A DNA stretch of 64,000 nt from Tricholoma matsutake (lineage: Eukaryota; Basidiomycota; Agaricomycetes; Agaricales; Tricholomataceae). Made by a program: the position numbers and the translations under genes. Positions 1 through 9,557 of the stretch are shown one piece after another; position 1 is the first letter of the stretch; each line of letters begins with the position of its first letter. The notes under the pieces were generated by a model. That model saw only the letters and a program-made list of their open reading frames with translations. It was not told the origin of the DNA and ran no database searches. The stretch covers positions 1,488,001 through 1,552,000 of the forward strand of contig AP026546.1 in NCBI GenBank assembly GCA_026075535.2, read 5' to 3'.

Positions 1-1100
1 TCCCCAGCTAGCCAGGGACGAAGGGAGCGACAGGCGTCCAGGGCGAATATTTGCCCAGAACGTGGTTTTGGATCAATTAGGGACTCAATGCCCGTAGTAG
101 AATCCGAAAATATCACCAACTTTTTGCATCCTCTGCTGCAAGCAGCCGAGACGCCCAGTTGGAGAGCAAAGAGTTCGACTTCTGGGGGGGTTCTCCTCCC
201 AGAAGCTGAGACAACGCGATCGACCTGTTCTCCCTGTCCGAAGACAAGAGCGCAGGCAACCGCTTGAAATTTGGCATCTGTGGGCACCGAAGCGTCCACT
301 GCAACGACGAGAGTGTCTTCCTCGACCTGGGCAGAAGCCCAGGCCTTATCGAGGTCACTCCTGTAAGAATTCCTCGCTCCATCCTCCTTAGAGGTGAGGC
401 GATGAGAGGAGAAGTGAGTGGGGAATAAGTCCTTCACTCTGTTTCCAGGTGTGTTTTCTTCCCCAAAGGGGTCGAATTCATCGCCTGGTACGAGGGCCAG
501 AGCTGCAGCCGAGGCTACAGATGGGCCTAGCAGGTTAAGTGTGTCGAGCACGTTCCCTCCCCAGAGACCTAGCTCATGAGAGTGGGTAGTACCGACGTGA
601 TTAGGCCCCAAGATCGCTCTTAGGGGGTGTGAAGGAGCCAATAGAGGGGTTCTGAACACCCCTCTGTCAACTAGACGCCGCAGTAACAGCTGCATAGGCA
701 GCAGTCCCGCGATACTCTCCAGACCACCAATGGGGGTGGTATGGAATGCACCAAGGATCCAGCGAGCAGCGATGGACTGCACCTGGGCCAATGTTTTGAT
801 GACACCCTTGACGCGAGCGCCTTTGAAGTGCCAGAGTCTCAGTCCGTATGTCATGATAGGCACGACACACGAGCGGTACAATAGGCGTTTCTGCATGGGG
901 GTTAGCCCTCTGACCAAATTGCCGAGCATACCCATCGCCCTTGCGGTAGTAAGGGCTTTGGTGGAGTAGAATCGCGTGTGTTCCTTAAAGGAGAGTTTGC
1001 AATCGAAAAAGAATCCGAGGTACCTCCAGGTACCCTTGGGCTTGAGAGGGGTATTGCCCGTGTAGGGAGCAAATCCGAGATCAATGGGTAGGGGAACGTC

Positions 1101-1876
1101 GCTCCTTGACTTGTTACAACTACCATAAATAGTGGTAAACACCTCTGCTCAACGTTGCATGTGACGTCGACACTTCAATTTTCGTCCGATTTTTGATCGG
1201 ATTTCACCATCACGAACGCTCTCGGCGTCTCCAGGCCTACCCTGATTTGCTAAGAGATCCGTCCATCCGATCTCCGTGGATGCCCCGGTCATTGTTTTTG
1301 ACAATGGCTGCTATCTGTCTCGTTCTCCTGGGCTTCGAGGATCCTGACTAGGTGAGTGTCGTTTATGAAAGAGTAGTCTGGGTCCCTCTGGGGGCTTAGA
1401 GTGGGTGTGGGATGCCTGCTTCAACGCTCGCCCAAGTCAACACACTCGTTTAGTTGGGGGAGGTCTGGCTTAGGGAGAAGGGACGTTATCACTGGATTGC
1501 TAGTTGTCTGGGAGGCTTCTAGCCTCCATGCTATGTGAGTCACTACTACTAGGGACAAGCTACACTGACTACCCGTTGGAATACACCATCGTTAAAAGGG
1601 GCCGGGCGATGGTGCCCCCTGGCGGCTAGGTCGACACCTTGGTGGCCGCCACTCTCCACCAACTCTCCACCTCCGGTGCTCACTCTTCTAGGGTGGTATG
1701 ACCCGGGTTCAATCTTCTCCCACTGGGTTACAGGATGTGCGGCCTGTTCCCCCCTCGGAGCGTTCGGAGGCAGTATCGGGTGGACCCAGAATAGAGATAA
1801 GGGACCAGCTGTTATCGATGGCACGCTACGTATCTTGATTTCTACTATCACCTACTAGCACCAACTTTCCCTCTCA
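1101..1876 (+). other. NAR-B 5' leader with conserved hairpins
   Basis: Non-coding leader present in every full-length NAR-B. Short inverted repeats are visible: ACCAC/GTGGT around CATAAATA just inside the terminus; TCCGAT/ATCGGA in full copies (in B1 the second C is a T); GAGATC/GATCTC near 1255-1275; CATTGT/ACAATG around TTTTG near 1290-1305; GAGGCT/AGCCTC near 1510-1525. Several recur in subtypes II and III. The likely role is an internal promoter or structured RNA, which is inference. A conserved AG|GTGAGT near 1350 looks like a splice donor, but all copies keep the sequence, so it is not removed from the RNA that transposes. Confidence 0.6.
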
Positions 1877-2686
1877 ATGCCTAAACGGCGAACTAGAGCC
1901 CAAACACCACGCTGGGGTCTACACGACCCCTCCCTGATTACGGGCGACATCTACGACGATGGCGTCCAAGACTACGACACCCGGTACGATCATGACGATC
2001 CGGATGTAGCTACTGCCCTACGGGCAGTTAGAGATCTATGGGCTGGAGAAGACCTCTCCGACCCTGAGGATGACGAGGATTCTCTTGCTATGCAGGAGGC
2101 CCTCGATTATGCCGAGAGCAGCCCCAAGCTAGCCTCGAGGCAAACGATCGACCGTGTGCTGTGGGCGCAGGACGTCCATGTCGCACATAAACGATGGACT
2201 CGCAGTCTCGAACGCGAGGACATGTACACTCAGGAGCTCGGCATTGCTGAGCTCTTCTATCCGGAGGCATCCCCTGCCCCATTACCGCCTTTGCCCCCCA
2301 TCCCTGAGCTGGTGGAGGACGAAGCGCCGTTATCTGTGAATGAGAGGCTGGAAATCGAAGCCACCTCTCATGCCATGCTACACCAACTCGACGCGATGAC
2401 CATGTTCATTGGTACCGTCTGTACGTCCGCCGTTCCCCCTGCAGAGAGGAACACTTGGCGCCAAATGGCCTGGGAGTTATTCACGACCACCTGGCGACTG
2501 TCTGAGACGATGTCGGCGGAACTAGCAGCCATTCCGACACCTCTCGACCTCACGTCTCCGGCAGCCTTCCGGGCTTCCTATGCGGCGGTGCACACCGCTC
2601 AATCAGAGCCTCAATCTGGGGAACCCTCGTCCCCAGCACGGTGCCATCGTCCTCGAGGTCCTCGTGGACAGCAGCGCCGCAACTAG
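1877..2686 (+). CDS. NAR-B ORF protein, subtype I (269 aa), copy B1
   Basis: Intact 269-residue protein of unknown function. No catalytic domain is recognisable. It has a short basic N-terminus (MPKRRTR), a strongly acidic stretch at about residues 21-75 (GDIYDD, EDLSDPEDDEDS), a QELGIAELFYPE motif at about 119-130, a proline-rich linker at 132-145 followed by IPELVEDE, a probably helical core at about 162-238 (RNAWRQMAWELFTTTWRLSE), and an arginine-rich tail at 255-268 (RRRRPRGPRGQQRRN). The tail suggests nucleic-acid binding or nuclear localisation, which is inference. The first ATG lies about 775 nt inside the element, with no other long ORF upstream. Copies B2, B7, B8, B9 and B12 encode near-identical proteins. 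It may be a diverged LINE ORF1-like chaperone, but it has no zinc knuckle. Confidence 0.85.
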   Translation: MPKRRTRAQTPRWGLHDPSLITGDIYDDGVQDYDTRYDHDDPDVATALRAVRDLWAGEDLSDPEDDEDSLAMQEALDYAESSPKLASRQTIDRVLWAQDVHVAHKRWTRSLEREDMYTQELGIAELFYPEASPAPLPPLPPIPELVEDEAPLSVNERLEIEATSHAMLHQLDAMTMFIGTVCTSAVPPAERNTWRQMAWELFTTTWRLSETMSAELAAIPTPLDLTSPAAFRASYAAVHTAQSEPQSGEPSSPARCHRPRGPRGQQRRN

Positions 2687-3305
2687 TACAGGGGGCTATC
2701 CCCCTCTACGGTCACGGCCACCAAGTAACTGGTGGCCACTATCGGGATGGTGACATGGTGTCGCTTCCCTATACCTTCCCCCCACTGCGGGGGGGATGAT
2801 GTCATCGAGTGTGTGCACATAGGTGCATTTGCTCGAGGGGGGTCTCGGCCCCCTACTTACGGTGGTCACGGTGAATAACCAGGTGAACAACCACCCACCT
2901 TGTTACTGTCACTTGTGCACAACACGGTGATGGTCCACCTCATTCGTCTGGGGTGGTCAATCCTCGTTGGCTGGAAAAACGCAGACGGTTATTCCTCCCG
3001 CAAGGGGGGATTTACGGTGAATTAACACTGCTGCGCCTGGTCTGGCCTTGGTCGGACATGTGGCTGGGGGACCGTTTGCTCCAGGGGGCGATCTAATGGC
3101 TAACTTCGGGAGGGGGGGGCGCCCCCTCCAGATTATTGCCTTTCCTGGCTGAGAGGCCAACGTCTGTGGAACTGCCCGCCTAAAGGTGGCTAAAACGGGG
3201 ACCTGAGTGGGAGATGGGCGAGGGGAACGCGTAGATAAAGTAGTACCCAAGTTTGTACCTTGCTCCGCGGACTGCGTTCGAGCCCCGCGTTATAAATTCT
3301 GATCC
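2687..3305 (+). other. NAR-B 3' UTR: chain of GC-rich hairpins and LINE-like tail
   Basis: Just after the stop codon lie successive inverted repeats: GGGGGC/CCCCC, GGCCACCAAGTAACTGGTGGC, CCCCCC/GGGGGG around CACTGC, and GGGGGG/CCCCC around TCTCGG. Further down are GGGGGCGCCCCC and the block CCTTTCCTGGCTGAGAGGCC. The last 50 nt (CTCCGCGGACTGCG...CCCCGCGTTATAAA) match the LINE-A tail. Subtypes II and III keep the hairpins with changed stem bases. The likely role is recognition by the LINE reverse transcriptase or RNA stability, which is inference. Confidence 0.65.
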
Positions 3306-4814
3306 AAAAAAAAAAAAAAAAAATGGGTAGGGGAGTAAAACTCCTCGCCCTTGAGAAATGATATACTTCAGACTTGTCGTGTTCCAGGACAAGTCCGAGG
3401 GAGGTGAATGCCTGGAAGATCCAGCCATACGCTTCTTTAAGGAGGGGGAGGTTATCCTCCAACTGTGGAGAGCGGGCGATGAGGGTGCCATCGTCCACAT
3501 ACGACATAAGATCGACATCTCTGCCGATCTCGCTTCTTCTGAAGAGCTTCATAATGGGCGTTAAGTACAACGCTGATAAGACAGGGGACAAGGCAGAGCC
3601 TTGACCCACTCCCACATCGGCTGCAAAGGAGCCAGATGAGAAAGCGTTCCATTTGTAGGTCGTTTTGCGACCGACTAGATATGATCGGAAGAAGTTTACT
3701 ACTTGCGCAGGAAATCCTGACCGAGAGATGATTTCCAACAGAACCTGATGGTTCAAGGAGGGGAAGAACTGAGCGATGTCGAAGGCGACAACGCTTGTTT
3801 TGAGTCCTTTAGCCCACCCAGCTCTAACCAGGTGGGTAAGGTAAATACCTGCATCCTCAGTGGAACGCTGGGCGACGCCTCTGAACTGGTTCTGTTCGAA
3901 GGCCTCGTGTGCGACACCGTCGAACTGAAGTCGCCTAGACAACATCTTTTCGACTAATTTACCCAAAGTGTTCAGGAGCACAATGGGCCTGAACGACTTA
4001 GGGGTGGAGTAGTTAGGCTTCCCTGGCTTTGGAATAATAACCGATAGGGACTCCTTAAAGTGATCTGGCCAGTGGCCAGCGGTGATGCACGCCTCAGCAA
4101 TGCGGGTGATAAGCCCTGCCACTTCTGGGTTGCTACACCAGTGTTTTAGGTGCGACCACGTAGCATGATCGGGACCTTTTTTTTTTTTTTTTTTTTGGAT
4201 CAGAATTTATAACGCGGGGCTCGAACGCAGTCCGCGGAGCGAGGTACAAACTTGGGTACTACTTTATCTACGCGTTCCCCTCGCCCATCTCCCACTCAGG
4301 TCCCCGTTTTAGCCACCTTTAGGCGGGCAGTTCCACAGACGTTGGCCTCTCAGCCAGGAAAGGCAATAATCTGGAGGGGGCGCCCCCCCTCCCGAAGTTA
4401 GCCATTAGATCGCCCCCTGGAGCAAACGGTCCCCCAGCCACATGTCCGACCGAGGCCAGACCAGGCGCAGCAGTGTTAATTCACCGTAAATCCCCCCTTG
4501 CGGGAGGAATAACCGTCTGCGTTTTTCCAGCCAACGAGGATTGACCACCCCAGACGAATGAGGTGGACCATCACCGTGTTGTGCACGAGTGACAGTAACA
4601 AGGCGGGTGGTTGTTCACCTGGTTATTCACCGTGACCGCCGTAAGTAGGGGGCTGAGACCCCCCTCGAGCAAATGCACCCATGTGCATGCACTCGATGAC
4701 ATCGTCCCCCCCGCAGTGGGGGGAAGGTATAGGGAAGCGACACCATGTCACCATCCCGATAGTGGCCACCAGTTACTTGGTGGCCGTGAATGTAGAGGGG
4801 GATAGCCCCCTGTA

Positions 4815-5144
4815 CTAGTTGCGGCGCTGCTGTCCACGAGGACCTCGAGGACGACGGCGCCGTGCTGGGGACGAGGGTTCCCCAGATTGAGGCTCTGATT
4901 GAGCAGTGTGCACCGCCGCGTAGGAAGCCCGGAAGGCTGCCGGAGACGTGAGGTCGAGAGGTGTCGGAACGGCTGCTAGTTCCGCCGACATCGTCTCAGA
5001 CAGTCGCCAGGTGGTCGTGAATAACTCCCAGGCCATTTGGCGCCATGCGTTCCTCTCTGCAGGGGGAACGGCGGATGTACGGACGGTACCAACGAACATG
5101 GTCATCGCGTCAAGTTGGTGTAGCATGGCATGAGAGGTGGCTTC
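4815..5144 (-). CDS. NAR-B ORF protein, 3' part (B2), interrupted by A2
   Basis: C-terminal 110 codons of the subtype I protein, from about residue 161 to the basic tail RRRRPRGPRGQQRRN. With the N-terminal part at 13891-14370 it totals 810 nt, exactly 269 codons plus stop, so the frame was intact until A2 landed in it. The apparent longer reading frame that continues rightward through lysine codons is only the poly-A tail of A2 read in antisense. As it stands the gene is disrupted. Confidence 0.85.
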   Translation of the reverse strand, partial: EATSHAMLHQLDAMTMFVGTVRTSAVPPAERNAWRQMAWELFTTTWRLSETMSAELAAVPTPLDLTSPAAFRASYAAVHTAQSEPQSGEPSSPARRRRPRGPRGQQRRN

Positions 5145-5164
5145 TTTTTTTTTTTTTTTTTTTT

Positions 5165-5687
5165 GGATCAAAAATTTATAACGCGGCGCCCGGTCGCAGT
5201 CCGCGGTAGAGACGTACAAGCAGAGTACACTACGCCCAGCCCAAGTCCTCCTCCTGCTAATCTTCGCACCAACCACCTGGATAGCTGCGATGACCACTAA
5301 GGGGGCCCCCTTTATCGAGTAAACGGACTTGCCAGTGGTGGCGTACCGACAACCCGGACTTGACGATGTCGTGTTCCCCGATCCCTACGGGTATGCGTGC
5401 AAGATTTAGGGGAAACTGCCGCCCCGATGTGAGCCTCTCAGCTCGGAAAGGAGGGCGCATTTAGCGTATTAGCTATAGCACACAACCGACAGTGGATCTG
5501 AAAGCGCTCAGGCGCCTCCCCGAACCAGTACCTAGTTTCGTGTCCCCCCTCCCTGACAGTCGCTCCTGAACATGGGTGGGCCCCCTTTATGAGGGTTAAC
5601 GGACTCGTCTGGTGCCCTACGGCCACCCCGACATACCGATAACACTAGCTAGGACCAGACGAGGGTCATACGCCCTGCGCGCACAAC
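5165..5687 (-). other. LINE-A 3' UTR (A2)
   Basis: About 523 nt between the ORF2 stop and the poly-A tail. The distal end carries CCGCGGACTGCGA...GCGCCGCGTTATAAA, able to form a CGCGG/CCGCG stem, followed directly by the A run. The same segment ends A3, A6, A7, A8 and A10, and closely similar sequence ends all NAR-B subtypes. It is presumably where the reverse transcriptase docks; this is inference from the shared-tail pattern known for LINE/SINE pairs. Confidence 0.75.
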
Positions 5688-8600
5688 CTATCCTGGGTCC
5701 CACGCAAGTGAGTTGAACGATCCTAGTGCAGGATTATTGTCCATAAATTCGTGGAAGCCCTCGACAGAGTCTGGGCTCGCACGAGTTTCCTTGCGATCCA
5801 CCTTGGGGCAGACGCGTAACAAGTGGTCTCGAGTTTGTATATCGGGACCGAGACACCAACATTGGTATTCCCCGTCGAGGGATAGACGTTGACGATACTC
5901 CCCTATAGGAGCATGGCCAGTGATCATGCGAGTCGAACGAGAAGTCACCGTAGTGTTGTTCCCCATTACTTTCAGCCAAGGCCCACCTTTATGGGTCGAG
6001 GGTAAAACTGGTTTTCCACCTACTCCTTTGAGTTGGTAGAAGTGTCGTCCACGGTACGCAGGATCTGCAAACCGGATGTGCCAATCCTTACAAACGGCCT
6101 TTTCGACCTGATTTCTAAGGTAGTCTAGAGACGTCCGCGGGTGTCTGCCCACGGAGATCTTGGTAGATGTAGCTACATCGTGAGCCATCTTGTGAACGTT
6201 CCACTCGAACTTCGAGGGGACGTGCCAGAATGTAACGTTCCTCTCCTCGTCCCCAGCTAGCCAGGGACGCAGGGAGCGACAAGCGTCCAGAGCAAAGATT
6301 TGCTCAGAGCGTGGTTTAGGATCAATTAGGGACTCAATGCCCGTAGTAGAGTCCGAGAATATCACCAACTTTTTGCATCCTCTGCTGCACGCAGCCGAGA
6401 CGCCCAGTTGGAGAGCAAAGAGTTCGACTTCTGGGGGGGTTCTCCTCCCCGAAGCAGAAACAACGCGATCTACCTGTACTCCCTGTCCGAAGACAAGAGC
6501 ACAGGCGACAGCCTGAAATTTAGAATCTGTGGGCACTGAGGCGTCCACTGCAACGACGAGAGTGTCGTCCTCGACCAGGGCAATAGCCCAGGCCTTGTCG
6601 AGGTCACTCCTGTAAGAATTCCTCGCTCCATCCTCCTTGGAGGTGAGGCGATGAGAGGAGAAACGAGTGGGGAATATATCCTTCACTCTGTTTCCAGGTG
6701 TGTTTTCTTCCCCAAAGGGGTCGAATTCATCGCCTGGTACTAGGGCCAGCGCAGCCGCCGAGGCGACAGATGGCCCTTGTAGGTTGAGCGTGTCGAGCAC
6801 GTTCCCTCCCCAGAGTCCTAGCTCATGAGAGTGGGTAGTACCAACGTGATTAGGCCCTAAGATAGCTCTTAGGGGGTGCGAGGGAGCCAATAGAGGTGTT
6901 CTGAATACCCCTCTGTCGACTAAGCGCCGCAGTAACAGCTGCATAGGCAGCAGTCCCGCGATACTTTCCAGGCCACCGATAGGGGTGGTTCTGAAGGCAC
7001 CGAGGATCCAACATGCAGCGATGGACTGCACTTGGGCCAACGTCTTGATAACACCTTTGACGCGAGCGCCTTTGAAGTGCCATAATCTGAGTCCGTATGT
7101 CATAATGGGTACGACGCACGAACGGTAAAGTAGGCGTTTCTGCATAGGGGTTAGCCCTCTGACAGAATTGCCCAGCATTCCCATCGCCCTCGCAGTAGTG
7201 AGAGCTTTGGTGGAGTAAAATCGCGTATGCTCCTTGAAGGAAAGCTTACGGTCAAAGAAGAATCCGAGGTACCTCCAGGTGACCTTGGGTTTAAGAGGGG
7301 TATTGCCCGTGTAGGGGGCGAAACCAAGATCGATGGGTAGGGGAGTGAATCTCCTCGCCCTTGAAAAGTGGAATATCTCAGACTTGTCATGTTCGAGGAC
7401 TAGTCCGAGGGATGTGAATGCCTGGAAGATCCAGCCATACGCTTTCTTTAGAAGGGGGAGATTGTCCTCCAACTGTGGGGAGCGGGCGATGAGGGTGCCA
7501 TCGTCCACATACGACATGAGATCGACATCTCTGCCGACTTCGCTTCTTCTGAAGAGCTTCATGATGGGCGTCAAGTATAACGCCGATAAGACAGGGGACA
7601 AGGCAGATCCTTGTCCCACTCCCACATCTGCTGCAAAGGAGCCCGATGAGAAAGCGTTCCATTTGTAGGTCGTCTTGCGACCAATTAGGTAAGACCGGAA
7701 GAAGTTCACTACTTGCGCAGAGAACCCCGACCGAGAGATAATCTCCAACAGAACCTGGTGGTTCAAGGAGGGGAAGAATTGAGCAATGTCGAAGGCGACA
7801 ACACTCGTTTTGAGTCCTTTAGCCCATCCTGCCCTGACGAGGTGGGTGAGGTATATTCCTGCGTCCTCAGTAGAACGCTGGGCGACGCCTCCGAACTGAT
7901 TTTGCTCAAAGGCCTCGTGTGCGACACCGTCGAACTGAAGTCGTCTAGACAACATCTTTTCGACTAATTTGCCCAGAGTGTTCAGCAGCACAATGGGCCT
8001 GAACGACTTAGGGGTGGAGTAATTAGGTTTCCCTGGCTTCGGGATGATGACCGACAGGGATTCCTTGAAGTGAGCCGGCCAGTGGCCAGCAGTGATGCAC
8101 GCCTCAGCAATGCGGGTAATGAGCCCTGCCACTTCTGGATTCGTGCACCAGTGTTTAAGGTGCGACCATGTAACATGATCGGGCCCTGGAGCGGAACGGG
8201 AAGAACACGCGTTTAGCGCTTCTTTCATTTCCGTGACGGAGAACGGGATCCAGGCCCTTTCAGGCACCGGATCAAGTTCATCAAGGATGCTCAGATCGAC
8301 TACTCGATCTGAGGCAGCATTGTAGGACCCATCAAGGGCAGCCCAGAGAGATTCCAGATCGTTACAAGGTTCTCCCCGATAGGAGATCGCCTCGTACGAC
8401 GGGAGGTTACGTTGACGCGTCCAGGACATCAGATCCCAGGGCCGTCTGTTCATCGTAGCCACTTCTTGGATACGGTCATCGAAAAAATCACGCTTCGCAT
8501 GTCGCATGACTTTTCTATAGAGCTTCCAGTCCTCCTCGTCCCGAGAGGCTCTGTACGCGTCTAGAGCACCACTGCATTCGTCTGTCCACCAGCCTTTGGA

Positions 8601-9557
8601 CGACTTGCCGAGGCGGGATTCCTTGGCATGGTTTTCCCATGCCTTGTTTAAAATCGTTGATATCGCCGAAACGACATCATCGATTTCTGCCGATGTTTTT
8701 CCGTGCCAATTTAGCCACGGATTTAGAGCGGAGGAGACGGCATCACGGTATGATGCTTCCTCCTCGGATCCTTTTTTGATGGACCACTTGGTAACCGGGA
8801 CCAGAGATCCCGGGCCAGGTAGCACTAATGTCAGGGGAGCGTGGTCAGACGTCCCCCTGGCTTCAGGTACGATCTCACAGTACAATACAAATCTAAGATC
8901 TGTAGGCACGAACATCAGGTCGATCACTGTGGGGTGAAGGCCCTGTTGTGGGGGGAAATGTGTGGGGCCCTCCATTACTGGTAGGGCCCTGGTCAGGCCT
9001 AGTGCCGTAGCCGTTTCCACTAAGTGGTCAGCATGAATTGAGTGCTCAGGCCCCTGGGGATCCCAGGCAGCGTGTCTCACGTTGAAATCGCCACACATGA
9101 AGTGTAAGCGTGGGATCGTCATGACGTTCTCAAACAAGAGCGTGATGGCGGAGTGTTGGCTGTCCGAGTAGACGTTAGCGAGTAGCATGACGTCCTCCCC
9201 TATTCCCAGGGAAAAAAGGAGGATATCATGATTATCGATCAGGTCTCGTCTGAGACCTGGTCTTAAGTTAGCGATGCTGTTCGCAAAGTAGACAGCCACG
9301 CGTGGAGGGGAATCAATACCCGAGGGGCGCACTAACGTTCCCCAGTTAGGGCTCATCGGTGCGCCTATGACTTCCTCCCCTTCCCTGTTGTGGGCAGACG
9401 GGGCGTGTCTTATCAGTCGCCAAGGCGGCTCTTGGATGAAAAGCAAATCATAATCGTCTACGAAGTCTGCCAGTATAGAGTCCATGTAACCCCAATTTCG
9501 ATTTACATTTTGACTAAATATACGTAACTGTGGGGTAGATCTAAGTCTGTCCCTCAT
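5688..9557 (-). CDS. LINE-A ORF2 polyprotein: endonuclease, RT, RNase H (A2)
   Basis: Intact 1289-aa protein that would nick the target and reverse transcribe element RNA. The order is an apurinic-type endonuclease at about residues 1-245 (FSQNVNRN at 14, IQEPPWR at 41, GDFNVRH at 156, SDHAPL at 237), RT at about 450-770 (FDIAQFFPSL at 589, GVGQGSALSPVLSALYL, YVDD at 683), RNase H at about 1000-1135 (catalytic-type D1005, E1045, D1069, D1127 context MAHDVA), and a C-terminal CCHC finger CWC...H...C at 1233-1250. Its ATG directly follows the ORF1 stop (TAA-ATG) in the same frame. The EN-RT-RH order suits the Tad/I-type LINEs; clade assignment needs a tree. Substitutions relative to A8 are few. 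It may be functional if expressed. Confidence 0.95.
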   Translation of the reverse strand: MRDRLRSTPQLRIFSQNVNRNWGYMDSILADFVDDYDLLFIQEPPWRLIRHAPSAHNREGEEVIGAPMSPNWGTLVRPSGIDSPPRVAVYFANSIANLRPGLRRDLIDNHDILLFSLGIGEDVMLLANVYSDSQHSAITLLFENVMTIPRLHFMCGDFNVRHAAWDPQGPEHSIHADHLVETATALGLTRALPVMEGPTHFPPQQGLHPTVIDLMFVPTDLRFVLYCEIVPEARGTSDHAPLTLVLPGPGSLVPVTKWSIKKGSEEEASYRDAVSSALNPWLNWHGKTSAEIDDVVSAISTILNKAWENHAKESRLGKSSKGWWTDECSGALDAYRASRDEEDWKLYRKVMRHAKRDFFDDRIQEVATMNRRPWDLMSWTRQRNLPSYEAISYRGEPCNDLESLWAALDGSYNAASDRVVDLSILDELDPVPERAWIPFSVTEMKEALNACSSRSAPGPDHVTWSHLKHWCTNPEVAGLITRIAEACITAGHWPAHFKESLSVIIPKPGKPNYSTPKSFRPIVLLNTLGKLVEKMLSRRLQFDGVAHEAFEQNQFGGVAQRSTEDAGIYLTHLVRAGWAKGLKTSVVAFDIAQFFPSLNHQVLLEIISRSGFSAQVVNFFRSYLIGRKTTYKWNAFSSGSFAADVGVGQGSALSPVLSALYLTPIMKLFRRSEVGRDVDLMSYVDDGTLIARSPQLEDNLPLLKKAYGWIFQAFTSLGLVLEHDKSEIFHFSRARRFTPLPIDLGFAPYTGNTPLKPKVTWRYLGFFFDRKLSFKEHTRFYSTKALTTARAMGMLGNSVRGLTPMQKRLLYRSCVVPIMTYGLRLWHFKGARVKGVIKTLAQVQSIAACWILGAFRTTPIGGLESIAGLLPMQLLLRRLVDRGVFRTPLLAPSHPLRAILGPNHVGTTHSHELGLWGGNVLDTLNLQGPSVASAAALALVPGDEFDPFGEENTPGNRVKDIFPTRFSSHRLTSKEDGARNSYRSDLDKAWAIALVEDDTLVVAVDASVPTDSKFQAVACALVFGQGVQVDRVVSASGRRTPPEVELFALQLGVSAACSRGCKKLVIFSDSTTGIESLIDPKPRSEQIFALDACRSLRPWLAGDEERNVTFWHVPSKFEWNVHKMAHDVATSTKISVGRHPRTSLDYLRNQVEKAVCKDWHIRFADPAYRGRHFYQLKGVGGKPVLPSTHKGGPWLKVMGNNTTVTSRSTRMITGHAPIGEYRQRLSLDGEYQCWCLGPDIQTRDHLLRVCPKVDRKETRASPDSVEGFHEFMDNNPALGSFNSLAWDPG

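Larger units (their letters stand above)
1101..3323 (+). mobile_element. NAR-B element B1, subtype I, full length
   Basis: Complete non-autonomous element starting at the shared 5' terminus GCTCCTTGACTTGTTACAAC and ending in a subtype I tail (TTATAAATTCTGATCC) and an A run at 3306-3323. It has a leader of about 775 nt, an intact 269-codon ORF (1877-2686) and a 3' UTR of about 620 nt. A 12 bp target duplication (1084-1095/3323-3334) and five extra bases (1096-1100) before the 5' terminus show it integrated by reverse transcription into A1. It encodes no endonuclease or reverse transcriptase. Confidence 0.93.
1..4176 (-). mobile_element. LINE-A copy A1, partial, split by B1
   Basis: Antisense LINE-A occupying 1-1095 and 3335-4176. 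Its 3' end lies left of the window and its upstream part is cut off where the poly-T of B2 begins at 4177. It covers ORF2 from about residue 458 (reverse transcriptase) to about residue 1102 (RNase H). B1 is inserted in the RT region and leaves the 12 bp duplication ATGGGTAGGGGA at 1084-1095 and 3323-3334. The 5' half is not recovered right of B2; an opposite-strand LINE-A fragment (A4) is there instead. Confidence 0.93.
1..4176 (-). pseudogene. LINE-A ORF2 fragment (RT to RNase H), copy A1
   Basis: Antisense coding sequence in two blocks (3335-4176 and 1-1095) matching ORF2 residues about 458-1102 of the intact copies A2 and A8. Visible RT motifs include VIIPKPGKPNYSTPKSFRP, FDIAQFFPSLNHQ and YVDDG. 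The RNase H part includes EVELFALQLGV and IFSDSTTGIESL. A glycine in the NQFGGVAQ segment is replaced (NQFRGVAQ). The N-terminal endonuclease is absent and the C-terminus is outside the window. The reading frame looks open within the blocks apart from the B1 insertion. As it stands it cannot make a full enzyme. Confidence 0.9.

Noticed and set aside
1190..1300. Self-cleaving ribozyme (hammerhead or HDV type) in the 5' leaders
   Set aside because: Several hairpins are visible, but I could not find the conserved hammerhead core (CTGATGA...GAAA) or a convincing HDV double pseudoknot at the 5' terminus. A covariance-model search would decide.
1350..1362. Conserved AG|GTGAGT in the NAR-B leader as a spliced intron
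   Set aside because: It resembles a splice donor and is present in all subtypes, but every genomic copy retains the downstream sequence. The RNA that transposes is therefore unspliced, and I see no convincing conserved acceptor.
3255..3305. GTTCGAGCCCCGCG near the NAR-B tail as a tRNA T-arm or Pol III B box
   Set aside because: The match covers only the T-loop-like bases. There is no A box at the right distance and no tRNA fold, and the same region in LINE-A reads GATCGGGCGC. It is better explained as part of the shared tail stem.
3190..4122. Frames reading through phenylalanine or lysine runs (e.g. ...PIFFFFFFW...) as novel proteins
   Set aside because: The runs are poly-T/poly-A tails of inserted elements. 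The sequence after them is antisense 3' UTR, so the fusion frames have no biological meaning.
4177..4196. Poly-A/poly-T runs as transcription terminators or microsatellites
   Set aside because: Each run lies exactly at an element 3' end next to the TTATAAA tail and, in closed insertions, next to a target duplication. They are retrotransposon tails.
7333..7668. Numerous 60-140 codon frames antisense to or overlapping ORF2 and ORF1
   Set aside because: They recur because the underlying DNA is a repeated high-GC coding sequence. They have no domain, no consistent start, and track the real ORF in another frame.
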